NCBI GenBank assembly: GCA_027574665.1
Contig: CM050650.1
Span: 99,297,086 to 99,361,085 of the forward strand
DNA length: 64,000 bases
Direction of reading: 5' to 3'
Source: Rhynochetos jubatus
Lineage: Eukaryota; Chordata; Aves; Eurypygiformes; Rhynochetidae
Shown: positions 1 to 11,600 of the stretch, one piece after another
Layout of the letters: the number at the start of each line of letters is the position of its first letter
How positions within the stretch are numbered: the stretch's first letter is position 1
The notes under the pieces: generated by a model
What the model saw: the letters and a program-made list of their open reading frames with translations, nothing else
Told to the model about the DNA's origin: nothing
The model's database searches: none
Translations under genes and position numbers: made by a program

Positions 1-3000
1 CTGACACTTTACAAATATTTAGCTTTTAAATAAAAATCAAGAAACCCCTATGTTAGTTAGGGTGGGGAGGGTGAATAACAGAAGATTTATTGGAAAATAT
101 AAGTGTTCAGGACAGGCTTAAAACTTCTAACCATATGGACAACATATGTATACAATAGCTGAAAACAATATGCAGTTTGCACTGTCCAGGCACATAGAAT
201 TTGTTTCTGAAATGCATTTTTAGGTCAATACTTGTAAGACATAATTCCTGATGTCAATAAAACCCAAAGTTATTTGTTTATTGACCAAAGTAAACAGGAA
301 GAATCAGTACTTGCATTAGCAAAACTGAGATGGCATTCTACACGACACTTTCTGAGCCCAGTTCTTTAATAATTGAAAGTGATGTTTTGAGGAAGAAACA
401 GTAAGAAAAATATCATGTTTGATAATATAAGCTAAAAATTGCGGAAAATTGTCATGCTTTTGAAAACATAAAGTTGTGCTTGGGAGTTTAGGGTTTTTTT
501 GGGGTTGTATTTAATTAGTGAAAATCTTTGTGCATATCTTTTCATTTTAAAGGTATGTTTTGGGTTTTTTTTTTTTTTGTAATCTGTTGCTCCTACAAAC
601 ACATCATGACATGAGAGAGGTGCATCATGACCTTAGCAATTGTTCCTGGTATCTTACTCCTGGAATGGACTACTTCTGAAAGGAAGGTGAGTTTAAAGGC
701 ATAATCAGTCCTGACTTAGATTAGACTCAAAATTATTGCATTTGCAGGGCACCTGGTATATTTTGGAAGGTACCTTGTCAGTCTCAGCAGATTTTTTGTC
801 TATTATTTGTTAAAGGGTAGTTTCACATGACCTAGAACCATTTCATGCAGAGATAGAAAGACCTTCTGGGGCTCCACCCATGCCATCTGTGGCAGCGTCC
901 CTACAATGGCATGTGCTCTGTCAGCACATAAGGTTGTGTCAGGAGCAGCGTAGCTTGTAAACAGTGTGGGAAACCTGGAAAAAGAACCCCTTAACAAAGT
1001 GAGTGATCCAACCCAGACGATGTATGTAAACCCAACCTCTCTATGTAAAGCTGTGGGGAGGAGATCAGCCACTGAATCAAAAACATCAGTTGCTCATATA
1101 GCTTGCCTTTTATATATTTAGACAATTTCAAACTAAGTGGTCATAAGAGAGCATTTCAGTTGCTGGTGAGATTTTAATTTTCCAAACTTGATTTTGTTCA
1201 TTGTATGATCTTCCAAGTGAAATGTTCATGGTTCTCTACATTGGACTTCACCATATGGAATTTCCCTGCACCCCTATAACCATGACTGTCTACTTTTGGG
1301 TTATACATATTTCTCAGGGGGTTGGGAAAAGAGGTAAGCATACGCTCTTAGATATAAGAACAAGCTGCAAATCTGTGACAAGCAGGGCTGTGGTCTAGCT
1401 GGGTGGAGCTGATAAAAAGTGGTGAAAAGCAGGAACCAGAGATTGCACAGAAACAGAGCTTTTGTGATAAACAGGGTTAATACTGGCTTCCAGCTGGATG
1501 ACTAAGACGGGACCTTTGGAAGAGACCATCAGGAAGTTTCCCAGCCATCACTGCAGAAAGCTGAGATCCGACCAAGACCCTAGACGAGAACTTGGATCCA
1601 CACTGTGTATCTGATGACACTTAAGACCCTGCTACTGGGAGGCAAAGATCACATGAACTGCGAAGGAATGTTTGTGTCTGGAGATGGTGAAACTTTTGTT
1701 ACTGGAACAAACATTTGTTTGCATTTCTCTCTATGGGGAAAGGTGTTCTCATTATTATGTTTGAAGACTCACTTTGGTTTTCTTCCCTGCTGGAAGAACA
1801 AGGCTAAAACCAATTCCCTGCATGGAGATGAAGAAAGGAATTTCTGTGAGAGACAGTTTTAATTTTTATGGTGGTATGATAAATTATATGAATTTTAGGC
1901 TTGAGTCTCTATTTGTAGGATCGTAACACACACAGTCACCAGTGTGGCTTAGCTGTTAGCTATGTTACTGCTGAGAAGGAAAATGTAAGAAATACATTGA
2001 AGATTTTTTGTTTTGTTTTGTTTTGTTGTTGTTTTTTGTTTTTTTTTTTAACATAGAAGGATATATGTAAAAAGTGTTTGGTATATGCCTTGATGTCTTT
2101 TTCTGTTGAACGTTGCCAGGCACCTCTGACAGCATTTTAGGCGTGACAAGGTTTAGTACAAGGTTGGATGTTCCCAGGTGAACAGACTTGCTGACATGCA
2201 ACAGAACACTAATGCTGCTTTGATACAGCTTTTTCTTTTGAACATCCTTTTTCATTAGACTGTTTAAGAAACTCCCAGATAAAAATGTGCCTACAGTGCA
2301 ACTGCTCATATAAATCTGAAATTTCAGTTTAAGCAACTGAAGTATACAGTGCTAAAAATTGCCCTTTAAAAAAGGAAGTTGAAGTTCTACCCTGTCAAAA
2401 AGAAGGTCTCTGCTGAGAGTTTCAGGTGGAGAGTCAGATCTGCTCATCAGAGCAGTTGGGTCAATGTCTTCTGGGTTGATTTCATTTCCAGTGACAGATT
2501 AATCAATACAGACCTATAGAAAAACTACTCAGAAATAAGCAGCGGTGAGCTAATGATTTAATGATCCCCATGAAACAGTTCATTCAGCTATTTTTAAGAA
2601 TACATTGCCATCTGGTGTAAAAATTCTGAATTTCTTTGTCTTTAAAATCTAATGTCCTTGAGCAGAAAATCTTCCACTGATTCTACTGATCTCGGTGGAC
2701 TAAAACCTGTAATACCTTTGAATGCAAATGTGCCGCAAAGGTTTTCTGAACAATGGAAATAATACGTTTCGCTTGTTACAGACTCTAGTTACATTTAGGG
2801 ACTACTGGTTCCCTGTGTGACTGAAAAACCTCTCTTGTTTTATCACTAAGCTAAGAGAGGGAAGTGAACATAATACTACAAAAATAAATAGTGCTTGTAT
2901 TAATAAGACAGGCACAGCAGTGAGGTGGAGGTGCAGTATCCTTACTGGTTGTCCCTTGTGCAAAGGGAAGTTTAAAAATAGAGGGGCAGATCTTCATCAT

Positions 3001-6000
3001 AGATTTTATAGATTTTAGAGGATGTTTCACAGTTTCAAATGAAACTACCTAATGTCTAGCCTAATTAAATTGCACCTATGTCCAAAAAGAAAGTGTGATT
3101 AATAGCAGATTGTGAATAGTTACTTTCATTTGGTGTCATAATGAGCAACTCTAGGTTCCTATTAGCTCTTTAGAATATGTCTTTGGCTCTTCTGTAAGGC
3201 TGATCAGGGGTGATCATGATATTATGAAAGCTAATAAAACTGGCTCCTCAAATATTACATTTGCCGCATGGTAGGCATCATACAGTGATTTTCCTGCTAA
3301 AAATACAAGCAATTAAAAAAAATTGCTTCACCGATGCATACATTTTTCTGAAGTTTATTTAAAAACAAATAAAAACTACATTCCACACCCAATTACATCT
3401 GGTGAGCAATGGAGCAGTTGCTGTTTCAATCTTAATTATAGGATTGGTTCTGAAATTCCATGTAAAGATATTTTTAAAAATTTTTTTGTTATTCTAATGA
3501 AGTTTTTAAAAGTTGCCTTTTTTAAGAAGTGATTCCTAATTCGGGTACGTTATAGGTAATCTAATAGAGTGACTTTCTGACAATGGCAGTATAGTTGCTG
3601 CTCTGTGCCTCTACAGTGTCTAGTACAACGAGGTCCAACCCTCCTTGGTCATGAAGGACTACCATGCTAATAAACATGTTTAATACTAATCTTTCTTATC
3701 TTGGGTTTCTGAGGACCTCTTTTTCTCTTCACATGGAATCTGAGGAACAAACACATGAGGTTACTGGGTCAGGCTCTAGTCCTTCTAACAATGAACTTTG
3801 ATTTGTTTAATTCCTCTGTCAGGATTTGTTTGGCTTTACATAATCACTTCCAGGCTTATCTGTGATAACTTAATGGCTTACTTTTGTTGTGACCTTTTTT
3901 GAAGGTTGTATATAAAAAAAAATGCACTGATTGCTTAAGGGGATGTGGGCAGTATTAGAAAAGACATTTGTTTGATTAAATGATAATTAAAAAGAGAATG
4001 TAATTAAAAATACAGTTATGACCAGCTCTTGGTCAGTATGACTCTTCTGGAGCTTAAAGGTCAGTCTATGCTATTGCTTAGAGTGGTTATTGCTATTTAT
4101 TACATGTGTGCTAGAGTAAGCACTACACAAATAAAAACCTACAAAATCATTCTTGTAGTTCCTTTAAAAAAAAGATTGTCTAAAATAAACTTCTAGTGAA
4201 TTGCATTTTAAAACTCTTCCCATTTTTCATCCTGAAGTTGTTCGCTGCAGTCAGCTTAAAACTCGCAGTACAAAGCTGACCTTTAAGAAGACAGTAATTT
4301 TCAACATGGAGAAGTGTTTTGGCACATGTTGCAGAAAGCCAGAGTTGCTTTGATTTTTCTACATTCTGTTTTGGGATAATTATTACTTCAAGGGGAGGTA
4401 GTCTCTGCTGTGTATGAGGTTATAAAGATATGGTTGCACAAATGTGGGAAGACAGTGACTGCTTGCACCTCCTAATCAAAGAAAGAAGCCTCCCCAGATC
4501 CCCATCTCACTCTGGCAGCTTTATCTTATCCCTATTAAACTATGCTTTGCACCTGATTGAGTCAGGAAAAGGAGGAAAAAAACCCCACATGCTACAAATT
4601 ACAGAGTTGTTTAATTATAAATCTAAGGAAGAAAAAGCTAAGGCTGCCTGATTAGGCAAAAAAATCAAGAAAAAAATGTCAGTTTTAAGATCAAGTATAG
4701 GCCTTTTTTTTCTGCTTCCTCATCAGGATAATGTGCAACATTATCTCTAATTCTATGATCACATTAAAATTTTTAAATAAGACAGCAATCTGTGTTTTTC
4801 CAATATACCCATGCAATCATAGCAAGTTAATCAAGGGATGAGCTGATGCATGTGTTGTTTTTTTTTTTTTCCCACTGAACTGCCTTTTTGTCTGGGACAG
4901 AGGCTAAGGCTGAAAGCCATGAAATCTTGATTTCTGTTTCCACCCTTTTCTTGTTGGTCAATTTTAATACATTTTTAAAATTTTATGAAGCTTCACAATA
5001 TCTCAAAGATGGCTTCAACGCCTACATTTGACAATGGTCTTGGAAACACAGAAAATTAAAATGATATGTCCATCCAAAATCTTGTTGCATAAATTGAAAA
5101 AACTTCCAGATCTTGGAATAAACTTGTTGTTTTTATTATTTCAGTCGTTTTGTTTGGTTGTTTGGTTTGTTTTGCTATTATTATTTTGTACCTACATAGT
5201 TTTCAGAGGGGGAAATATTTTTAATCTACTTGCTTCATTATGTTATCTGTGAATAGTGGCTATTTGTGCTTCCCTGCCAAAGATTTGTAATCAGCCTTGA
5301 ATGACAAAGTAGTTCTGTTCATTTGTGTTTGGATTTCCAACCGAATAAAAGTGTTAATGAGTCTGACAATATTAAAAAGAAAAGATTACTAATTTTTCTT
5401 CAGGTTTAAGGCTAAACTTGGATTCCCTTTTGTGTTTTGCTAGTAGAGATAGCTGTAAATTCTTCTTCGTCTGTATTTTTAAAGAACTTCTTTAATATTG
5501 CAGTGCTGTTCCTAATCTGCTGTGCTTGTGCCAGATCTAGATCTCTCCTCATCAATATTTCTTCTTCTGGAGTTAAAATCCTAATTCAGGCCAGCTGCTT
5601 AGGTAGCTAATGTCTAGTTTTTTTCAGCCAGTGAAAAATAGCAAATAGTAGTAAACACTACTGTGGATGTGGAAGATTGACAGTTGGGTCTCTGCTCTAA
5701 ATCAAGCATGAGCTGTACCAGCTGTAGCAGGTATTCACACGCTAGATGAATCTCCCAAATATTTCTGTGCTGACCTTTGGCTGTAAGTGTGCTCTGAACA
5801 AGCCTGTAGGTTTGAGCTCCACTAACAAATTGAGTGTTTTCTGTAATGTTACATCTGTAAATGACAGTAACTGTAAATTGCTTGAGCTCTTTAGTGGACA
5901 AAAGAGCTGTGTGACACCTGTCACGTCTCCTGTGTGACTAGAGAGGACGGCAGCTTTGAGACCTAAGCTAATGCAACTTTGGCTGTCCCTTCCTTTCTCT

Positions 6001-6734
6001 CCTGCTCAGTTTCTGTTTGGAGAAATATATGAGGTGAGGTTCAGATGTGAATATAGAACAGTTTGTTTCATCTCTTCTTTCCATTTGGCATGCAGGGCAG
6101 TCAGCTAATCCTCAACTGAACATGAACTGCTAGATTTTGATGCTAACCAAAGCAATCCTCTGGTGTGCCTCCAGTGAATCCACGTGCCCCCAACCTTGCC
6201 TGGCCACCTGAAACAGGATGGCTCTGGAAGGAACAGCTGTGACATATACAGAGAAGTAAAGACAAAAATTCAGAAATGGGAGTTTCAGGGTTTTTTTCTT
6301 GTTTCTGTTTCAGAATGGAAGAGAACGTAGAAGATGGTCACAGAGGAGAGGACTGGATACTGCTTTCATACCAATGACAGACATGTTTGTCACACAGTAT
6401 AAGTGAATTCTGTGAGTGCATATCATTTTTTTGTTGTTGTTGTTTTTACATTTGTTTGCTAGATTTAGTGTAAAGGCTTAGTCCGCCATGTCACTTTAAA
6501 AAAAGTAGGTTTGAGCCAGACAGGAACAGCAAATAAAGATTTCCCTGATGCTTTTAGTTACTAGGGACCCCATGGATGGATGACAAACAATGCAACCCAT
6601 GCGTGGTTAACCTTACTCTAGCATTAATTTTATTTTTACTGTAATAAATAATCTTCCCATGTAGGGTGTAGGATTTTCTTTAGTGCTACTTTCAATATTA
6701 TAAAAAATAACTAATTAAAACCTAGATTAATATT
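1..6734. other. Intergenic, no gene seen
   Basis: This is AT-rich non-coding DNA upstream of BMP5. It contains short T-runs (565-578, about 4857-4870), an imperfect TTTTG repeat (about 2004-2050), and the ancient LINE-like tail described separately. The open frames here are at most 123 codons, are low-complexity or lack any family resemblance, and none has a plausible exon structure. From vertebrate synteny this side of BMP5 faces COL21A1, but no collagen Gly-X-Y exon was seen. Confidence 0.6.
3590..3690 (+). repeat. Ancient LINE (L3/CR1-type) 3' end, degenerate
   Basis: The string 'TGCCTCTACAGTGTCTAGTACAACGAGGTCC' (split here as TGCCTCTACAGTGTCTAG and TACAACGAGGTCC), followed by AAGGACTACCATGCTAATAA, resembles an old amniote dispersed repeat I know as 'TACAGCGCCTAGCACAA.GGGGTCC ... 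CTAGGCACTACGGTAATACAAATAA'. It is heavily diverged. Family assignment is from memory and should be treated as tentative. A fragment at about 4090-4135 (TAGAGTAAGCACTACACAAA) may be a reverse-strand relative. Confidence 0.4.
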
Positions 6735-6985
6735 AATCAGCTCTGCTGGACCCCAGGCTATACCGGGTGCAGCACCCAGGTGCTGACAGCATCAGGGCTG
6801 CTGGGTGGCCCCTGTGAGGAGAGGCTGGCGCTGCCCTGTGCAGGGGACAGCCAGTTCCAACCAACCCACCGCAGGGTACGGCTGAGCCCCATGGCCAAGG
6901 TAGGGATGCCTCGAGGGAAATGTATTTAAGAAAGGGCAAAACACTGGCGGACACACAGGGGAAGAGAGAGAGGGGGAGAATCTAC
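6735..6985 (+). repeat. Probable LTR-type avian dispersed repeat fragment
   Basis: This is a sharply bounded GC-rich block inside AT-rich DNA. It carries GACAGCCAGTTCCAACCAAC, then GAGCCCCATGGCCAAGGTAG, GATGCCTCGAGGG and GTATTTAAGAAAGGGCAAAA. That order (a 'GGTTCCAACC...' segment, 'GAGCCC..GGCCAAGG', then a TATTTAAGAA box) matches a dispersed repeat I recall from bird genomes, probably a solo LTR of an endogenous retroelement with the TATTTAA as its TATA box. No retroviral coding sequence is nearby. The boundaries are approximate and no target-site duplication was confirmed. Confidence 0.4.
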
Positions 6986-7544
6986 CTAGTCAGTGGCATA
7001 ATGAGGTTAAAATATTCCATTTGGATAGGCCTGAACTGTGATTTTTTCATGCTTGGATGTGGATCAGAATGACCTCTGCTGAATTCAGGGCTCCTGAATC
7101 TAACTTTGGCACTTCTCTGTGCACAACCTTCGTGTATTTAATATGTAATTTCCTTTATTGCCTAACCGTGGGAACGTGGAGGAACATTGAAGGAGCTCTC
7201 TTGGATTTCTGTCACTTTCCTCCAATAAAAGTGCCCAGCATGGCTTTCCAGGGTATATTTCAAGGTCGGGATTGTGACTGCTGGAAGTACAATAATATAT
7301 TACATCTTAGGACTGACAGTTCTGATTTGTTTATTTGAGGTACGTTTGAGGCTTCCTTTGAAGCCCAGCTAAGAGGAAAATTAATTATCAGCTATGGTAA
7401 TTTTATCATGTCTCTTGGTTTTATTTGGACTCAATGTTATGAGATTCTCATCTCATTATATACTGGAGTAAGTATTTTTTAAGTCGGGCATCCTGAAAGT
7501 AATAATCTACAAATAACTGGGAGGAATTTTGAAAGCACTATAGC
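6986..7544. other. Intergenic, no gene seen
   Basis: A short purine-rich start (GAGAGAGAGGGGGAG at about 6964-6978) leads into unique AT-rich sequence. A 93-codon open frame at 7057-7338 has no recognisable domain and looks fortuitous. Confidence 0.6.
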
Positions 7545-8238
7545 ATTATGGATTGAAAACAGCCCTGAGGAAAAGGACTTGGGCTTGTTGGTTGATAAGC
7601 TCAGCATGAGCCAGCAGTGTGCAGTGGCAGCCCAGAAAGACAACCATATCCTGGGCTGTATCAGAAGTGTGGCCAGCAGGTCGAGGGAGGGGATTCTCCC
7701 CCTCTACTCTGCTCTCGTGAGGCCCCACCTGCAGTGCTGCGTCCAGCTGTGGAGCCCTTAGCATAAGAAGGACATGGACCTATTGGAGCAAGTCCAGAGG
7801 AGGACATGAAGATGCTCAGAGGGCTGGAGCACTTCTGCTATGGGGACAGGCTGAGAGAGTTGGGCTTGTTCAGCCTGGAGAAGAGAAGGCTCTGGGGAGA
7901 CATTATAGTACTTTCCAGGACGTGAAGGGGGGCTACAAGAAAGCTGGAGAGGGACTTTTTACAAGGGCCTGTAGTGACAGGACAAGGGGTAATGGGTTTA
8001 AATAGAAAGTGGGGAGATTTAGGTTAGATATCAGGAAGAAGTTCTTCCTGGAGAGGGTGGTGAGGCACTGGCACAGGTTGCCCAGAGAAGCTGTGGGTGC
8101 CCCATCCCTGGCTGTCTTCAAGGCTAGGCTGGATGAGGCTTTGAGCCACCTGGTCTAGTGGGGAGTGTCCCTGCCCATGGCAGGGGGGTTGGAACTAGAT
8201 GGTCTTTAAGGTCCCTTCCAGCCCAAACCATTCTATGA
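7545..8238 (+). mobile_element. CR1 LINE, 3' fragment with end of reverse transcriptase ORF2
   Basis: This is a 5'-truncated chicken-repeat-1 retrotransposon. It contains the C-terminal ORF2 coding region ([38 protein letters not shown] peptide at about 7660-7758, equivalent to the family's SRSRE...LVRPHLEYCVQFW), broken by a TAG at 7759-7761 and frame shifts after it. The typical 3' region follows: GGCACTGGCACAGGTTGCCC, GAAGCTGTGGGTGCCCCATC, CACCTGGTCTAGTGGGGAGT and GGAACTAGATGGTCTTTAAG, ending CCAAACCATTCTATGAAT. It is defective and not capable of movement. It is the longest repeat in the window and the main evidence that the host is a bird. Confidence 0.93.
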
Positions 8239-8682
8239 ATATTTGGAAGAGGTTTTAAGCAGTATATAGGCACGCTGTCTTTTAGTCTTTGTATTTTGAC
8301 AGGAAACCATCTCAGGCTTTTCCTTGAAACTAAAACTATTACTTTAGATCCTCCTTCAGATTGCCTGATATTATGGAACTTCGGTCTTTGATATGTAACT
8401 GATATGCTTAAATTGAAATATACCCTGATGTACTTCCAGAGGTAAAGTTAGGGTATTAAACACATTCAATGTTTAAAGTCTTGATTCATAGAATACAATA
8501 TGAATGAAACATTTTCTAGAGAAATAATTATATTAAAGAATATTTCAGAAGTGAACCTGTTTTGTTGCTAATGGCCTAAGAATTGCAATTGCTTTTCCAG
8601 TCAATGCAAGTATGTTTTTATCTTCTGGTTCTTGGCGCAGCATGGAGAGACTTGCCTGAAGGCAGCCCGTGAGGTGTGCCGC

Positions 8683-8696
8683 CCACTAGATGGCAG
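8683..8696 (+). promoter_or_regulatory. Candidate CTCF binding site
   Basis: The 14-mer CCACTAGATGGCAG fits the CTCF core (CCASYAGRKGGCAG type) at every informative position, in plus orientation and about 21.4 kb upstream of the BMP5 start codon. It lies just after the CR1 element, in a locally GC-richer stretch (GAGGTGTGCCGCC precedes it). CTCF sites in this orientation can anchor a loop towards the downstream gene. Occupancy is inferred, not shown. Confidence 0.55.
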
Positions 8697-11600
8697 GAGA
8701 TGCTTTGGACCAGGATACTCAGCAATTTATACAAAAATTACAATTACTGGATTTAAATTCTGGTGTTTGCCAACAACTGCAGAGATTTCATTTGTTAACA
8801 GTATAGCTGGTCATTCATTATCCAGATTCCTTTGAGTATATAGGACAACTCTGCAAATAAATGTTAATATTAAATATCAAAGATTTCATTACAAAACTCT
8901 CTTGTACTTAATGTGTCATTGAAATCACACATGCGTTATAGATATTTCTATATGAAATAAGTACATAGTAAAATCGATTTATCCAAAAGAAGTTTCAATG
9001 AAAGTGATGCAAATACTATCATCATAAAGTATCATGTTTTGGGACTGTATATATATTCAATACTGTGTGATTTTTAAGTGCTTTACATTATGTAGAATAT
9101 TGAGTTGCTCTATAGAAAGGTTTTTAGCTAGTAATCGTTTTCACTAACATTTTCATGGATGTTCAGTTTAATACGGTTTTGGTACAACACTGTGACAAAG
9201 CAGTAACCCTCATCTCGCCAGCTTTTCCTAGAGCATCTGCAGCTCCTGCAGCTGGAATCTTCCCTGAATAATGCAGCAAGTATGCACTGCACATATGCAC
9301 AGAAACCCCCTCTCTCTAGCATACACACATGTATGTAAATATGTATCTATGCTTTGACTTATTTTCCCTAAGTGCTTCTCTGACCGTCAGGCAAACACTG
9401 CAGTTGCTAATGCCATTGTTTACCGTGAATGTTTTTCGTACAAGTTTGGCTTCAATAACATCTGCAGGCTGTAAACACTGAAAAACCCAGCTAACTCTTA
9501 GGTTGAGGTTGCTAGAATATATCCTGAAACATTCAGTGGGAAGTGAAAGGGTGTCAAAGACCTTAACTCCAGCAAAACTTACCCTGTTGTTTACATTTGC
9601 AGAAACACTTGGAACTCAGTTAATTTGCTTTAATTAGCTCATGCTTTGTTAACTTGTCCTTGTGATTTAGAATATTTCCTAAATATTATGTAAATTGTAT
9701 ATTGCAGAGACTAATAGAATCACCCATACTTTTAATATTGCCTGTTCTAACCCCCATTTTTCTGCCCCTTATGTTTTTCAGAACTGTAACACTTCTTCAG
9801 GGTAGTATTTTATATCCTGGCTCTGCCTCAGGCTGAACCTTTTGGAAATTTTTGGCTGAGGAAGTTCAGCCATTTCCGAGAAATCCTAGGGAAAATGAGT
9901 TATTTATTCCATGTTAAAAAAAAAAAAAAAAAATCTGGGATCTTTTCTTTGAATGACTTGTTGTCTGGTACTCTGAAGTTAGGATTTGAAATTATGCTGA
10001 GGAGGAATGGGTAAGAAAAGGCAATTTAGAGTCAGAATCTGACCTTTACTACTCCTGGGAAAATCTGTCACAGGCCTCTGCAAAATCACTCCTTGTACAC
10101 AGGCAGAATAATCTCCCTTGTTTTCCGTGGTAAATGCCTCCAGAGAACATACTTAGGCATTGCAGGTATGCCGGGGAGGGCATGCGGGGGGATTGGCAGC
10201 GGGAGTGGGAACGCTGCTCTCCATCACGGCTCCTGCATCCGGGTAATGTGCGGCCTGAGCACACGCGAGTTCACAGGACTGTGGCCAGAGGCAGGGAAAG
10301 GAGCAGGCTGAATTCATCACTCCCATTTCAGGTGTCTGCATCTATGTCAGCCACTGCGTGCTGCTCCCTGTATAGGCTTTCTTAGGCACGATGCGCATCA
10401 CCTCTTTTAAACTCTTCAGATGAGCTGCTGCCAGTGGGTGAGGTAACCTAGCTCGGATATATAATTTCTTCTGGATGAATCTGATATAACAACTTCAGTG
10501 AAAAAGTAGTATATGCAGTTCTGGAGATGGAAACAGGCTGGCTGAGCATAAAAAGGGTGCATATTCTCAGCATAAATTGGTTTCAGGTACCTTGTTTTGC
10601 TTGGCAAAAGGAGGAGACTTTCTAATGGTACCCACAGGCATCTCTCTACTTTTGGCATCAGGCACTGCTCCCAGAGTAGCTCCTGCAGCTTACTGAACAT
10701 CCTTTCCCCCAGTTCCCGAAAAAAAGCAGTTTGCTTGGTGTGCCCACAGTATGCTAGCCCACCTTGAATAAGAATTTGCTGTTCCTTAAGAACTCCTAAA
10801 ATACCACAAATATTTAAGAATGGAAGAAGTCTCTTTATTCTGTTAAGATAAAGGATTAAAGATTCATTTGAATGAAAGGAAACAGTTACCAAAAGACAGG
10901 ACAGTGATAAGCTGCTGGAATTTAATGAAACTGTTGTCTTCAGCTTGTCATGAACGTTAGGAAGGAGAATGTGTTTTGTGCAAGAAAATTGTCTTGTGCA
11001 GAAAGAAGACTGGAAAACTACCCTAATGCTACCCTAAAACTTCTAAATTCTTACCTTGCATAAGGAAGTACAAAACACAAATGGTTTCTCAAAGGACACC
11101 CTTCCCTCTATTGTGTAGTTTGAGGAAGTCCATTGTATTACTTGAAACTACTGAAACAATGTGCTGATACAAGCACGTTACTTTTTAACTTATTAGAGCT
11201 TTACTCTTTATTTTGGATGTTTGTGGGTTTTTTAATGCTCCGCTTTCTTCAACTTTTTATTAGGCAGAAAATATAAACATTGTCGAACTGGTTTCCCTTG
11301 TTTTAACTGATGTCTGTCTTCCTTTGCAGAAGCAACATGCTGTCTGTCAAGTAGATTTCTTAAGTGAACTCAGCCTTGCCTTCTCGGCTAACATCTTCAG
11401 ATCTACTATTCCACAAACCATATATGCCAAGAAATTGTTATTATTATATCGATATCTTAATATCACTGTAGAAATCAACTTGTCCTCAACAGTTCATAGA
11501 GACCAATTGGTCTAAAGAAACATATTTTATTCCAAAATTGGAAAAAGATTCTCTAGACAGTATAATGCTTCTCCCTACACTGCTTCAGGGAAGTGTTACA

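Noticed and set aside
7933..8121. Minus-strand open frame containing [20 protein letters not shown]
   Set aside because: It is the antisense of the CR1 3' region; the same peptide recurs at 41033-41242 for the same reason.
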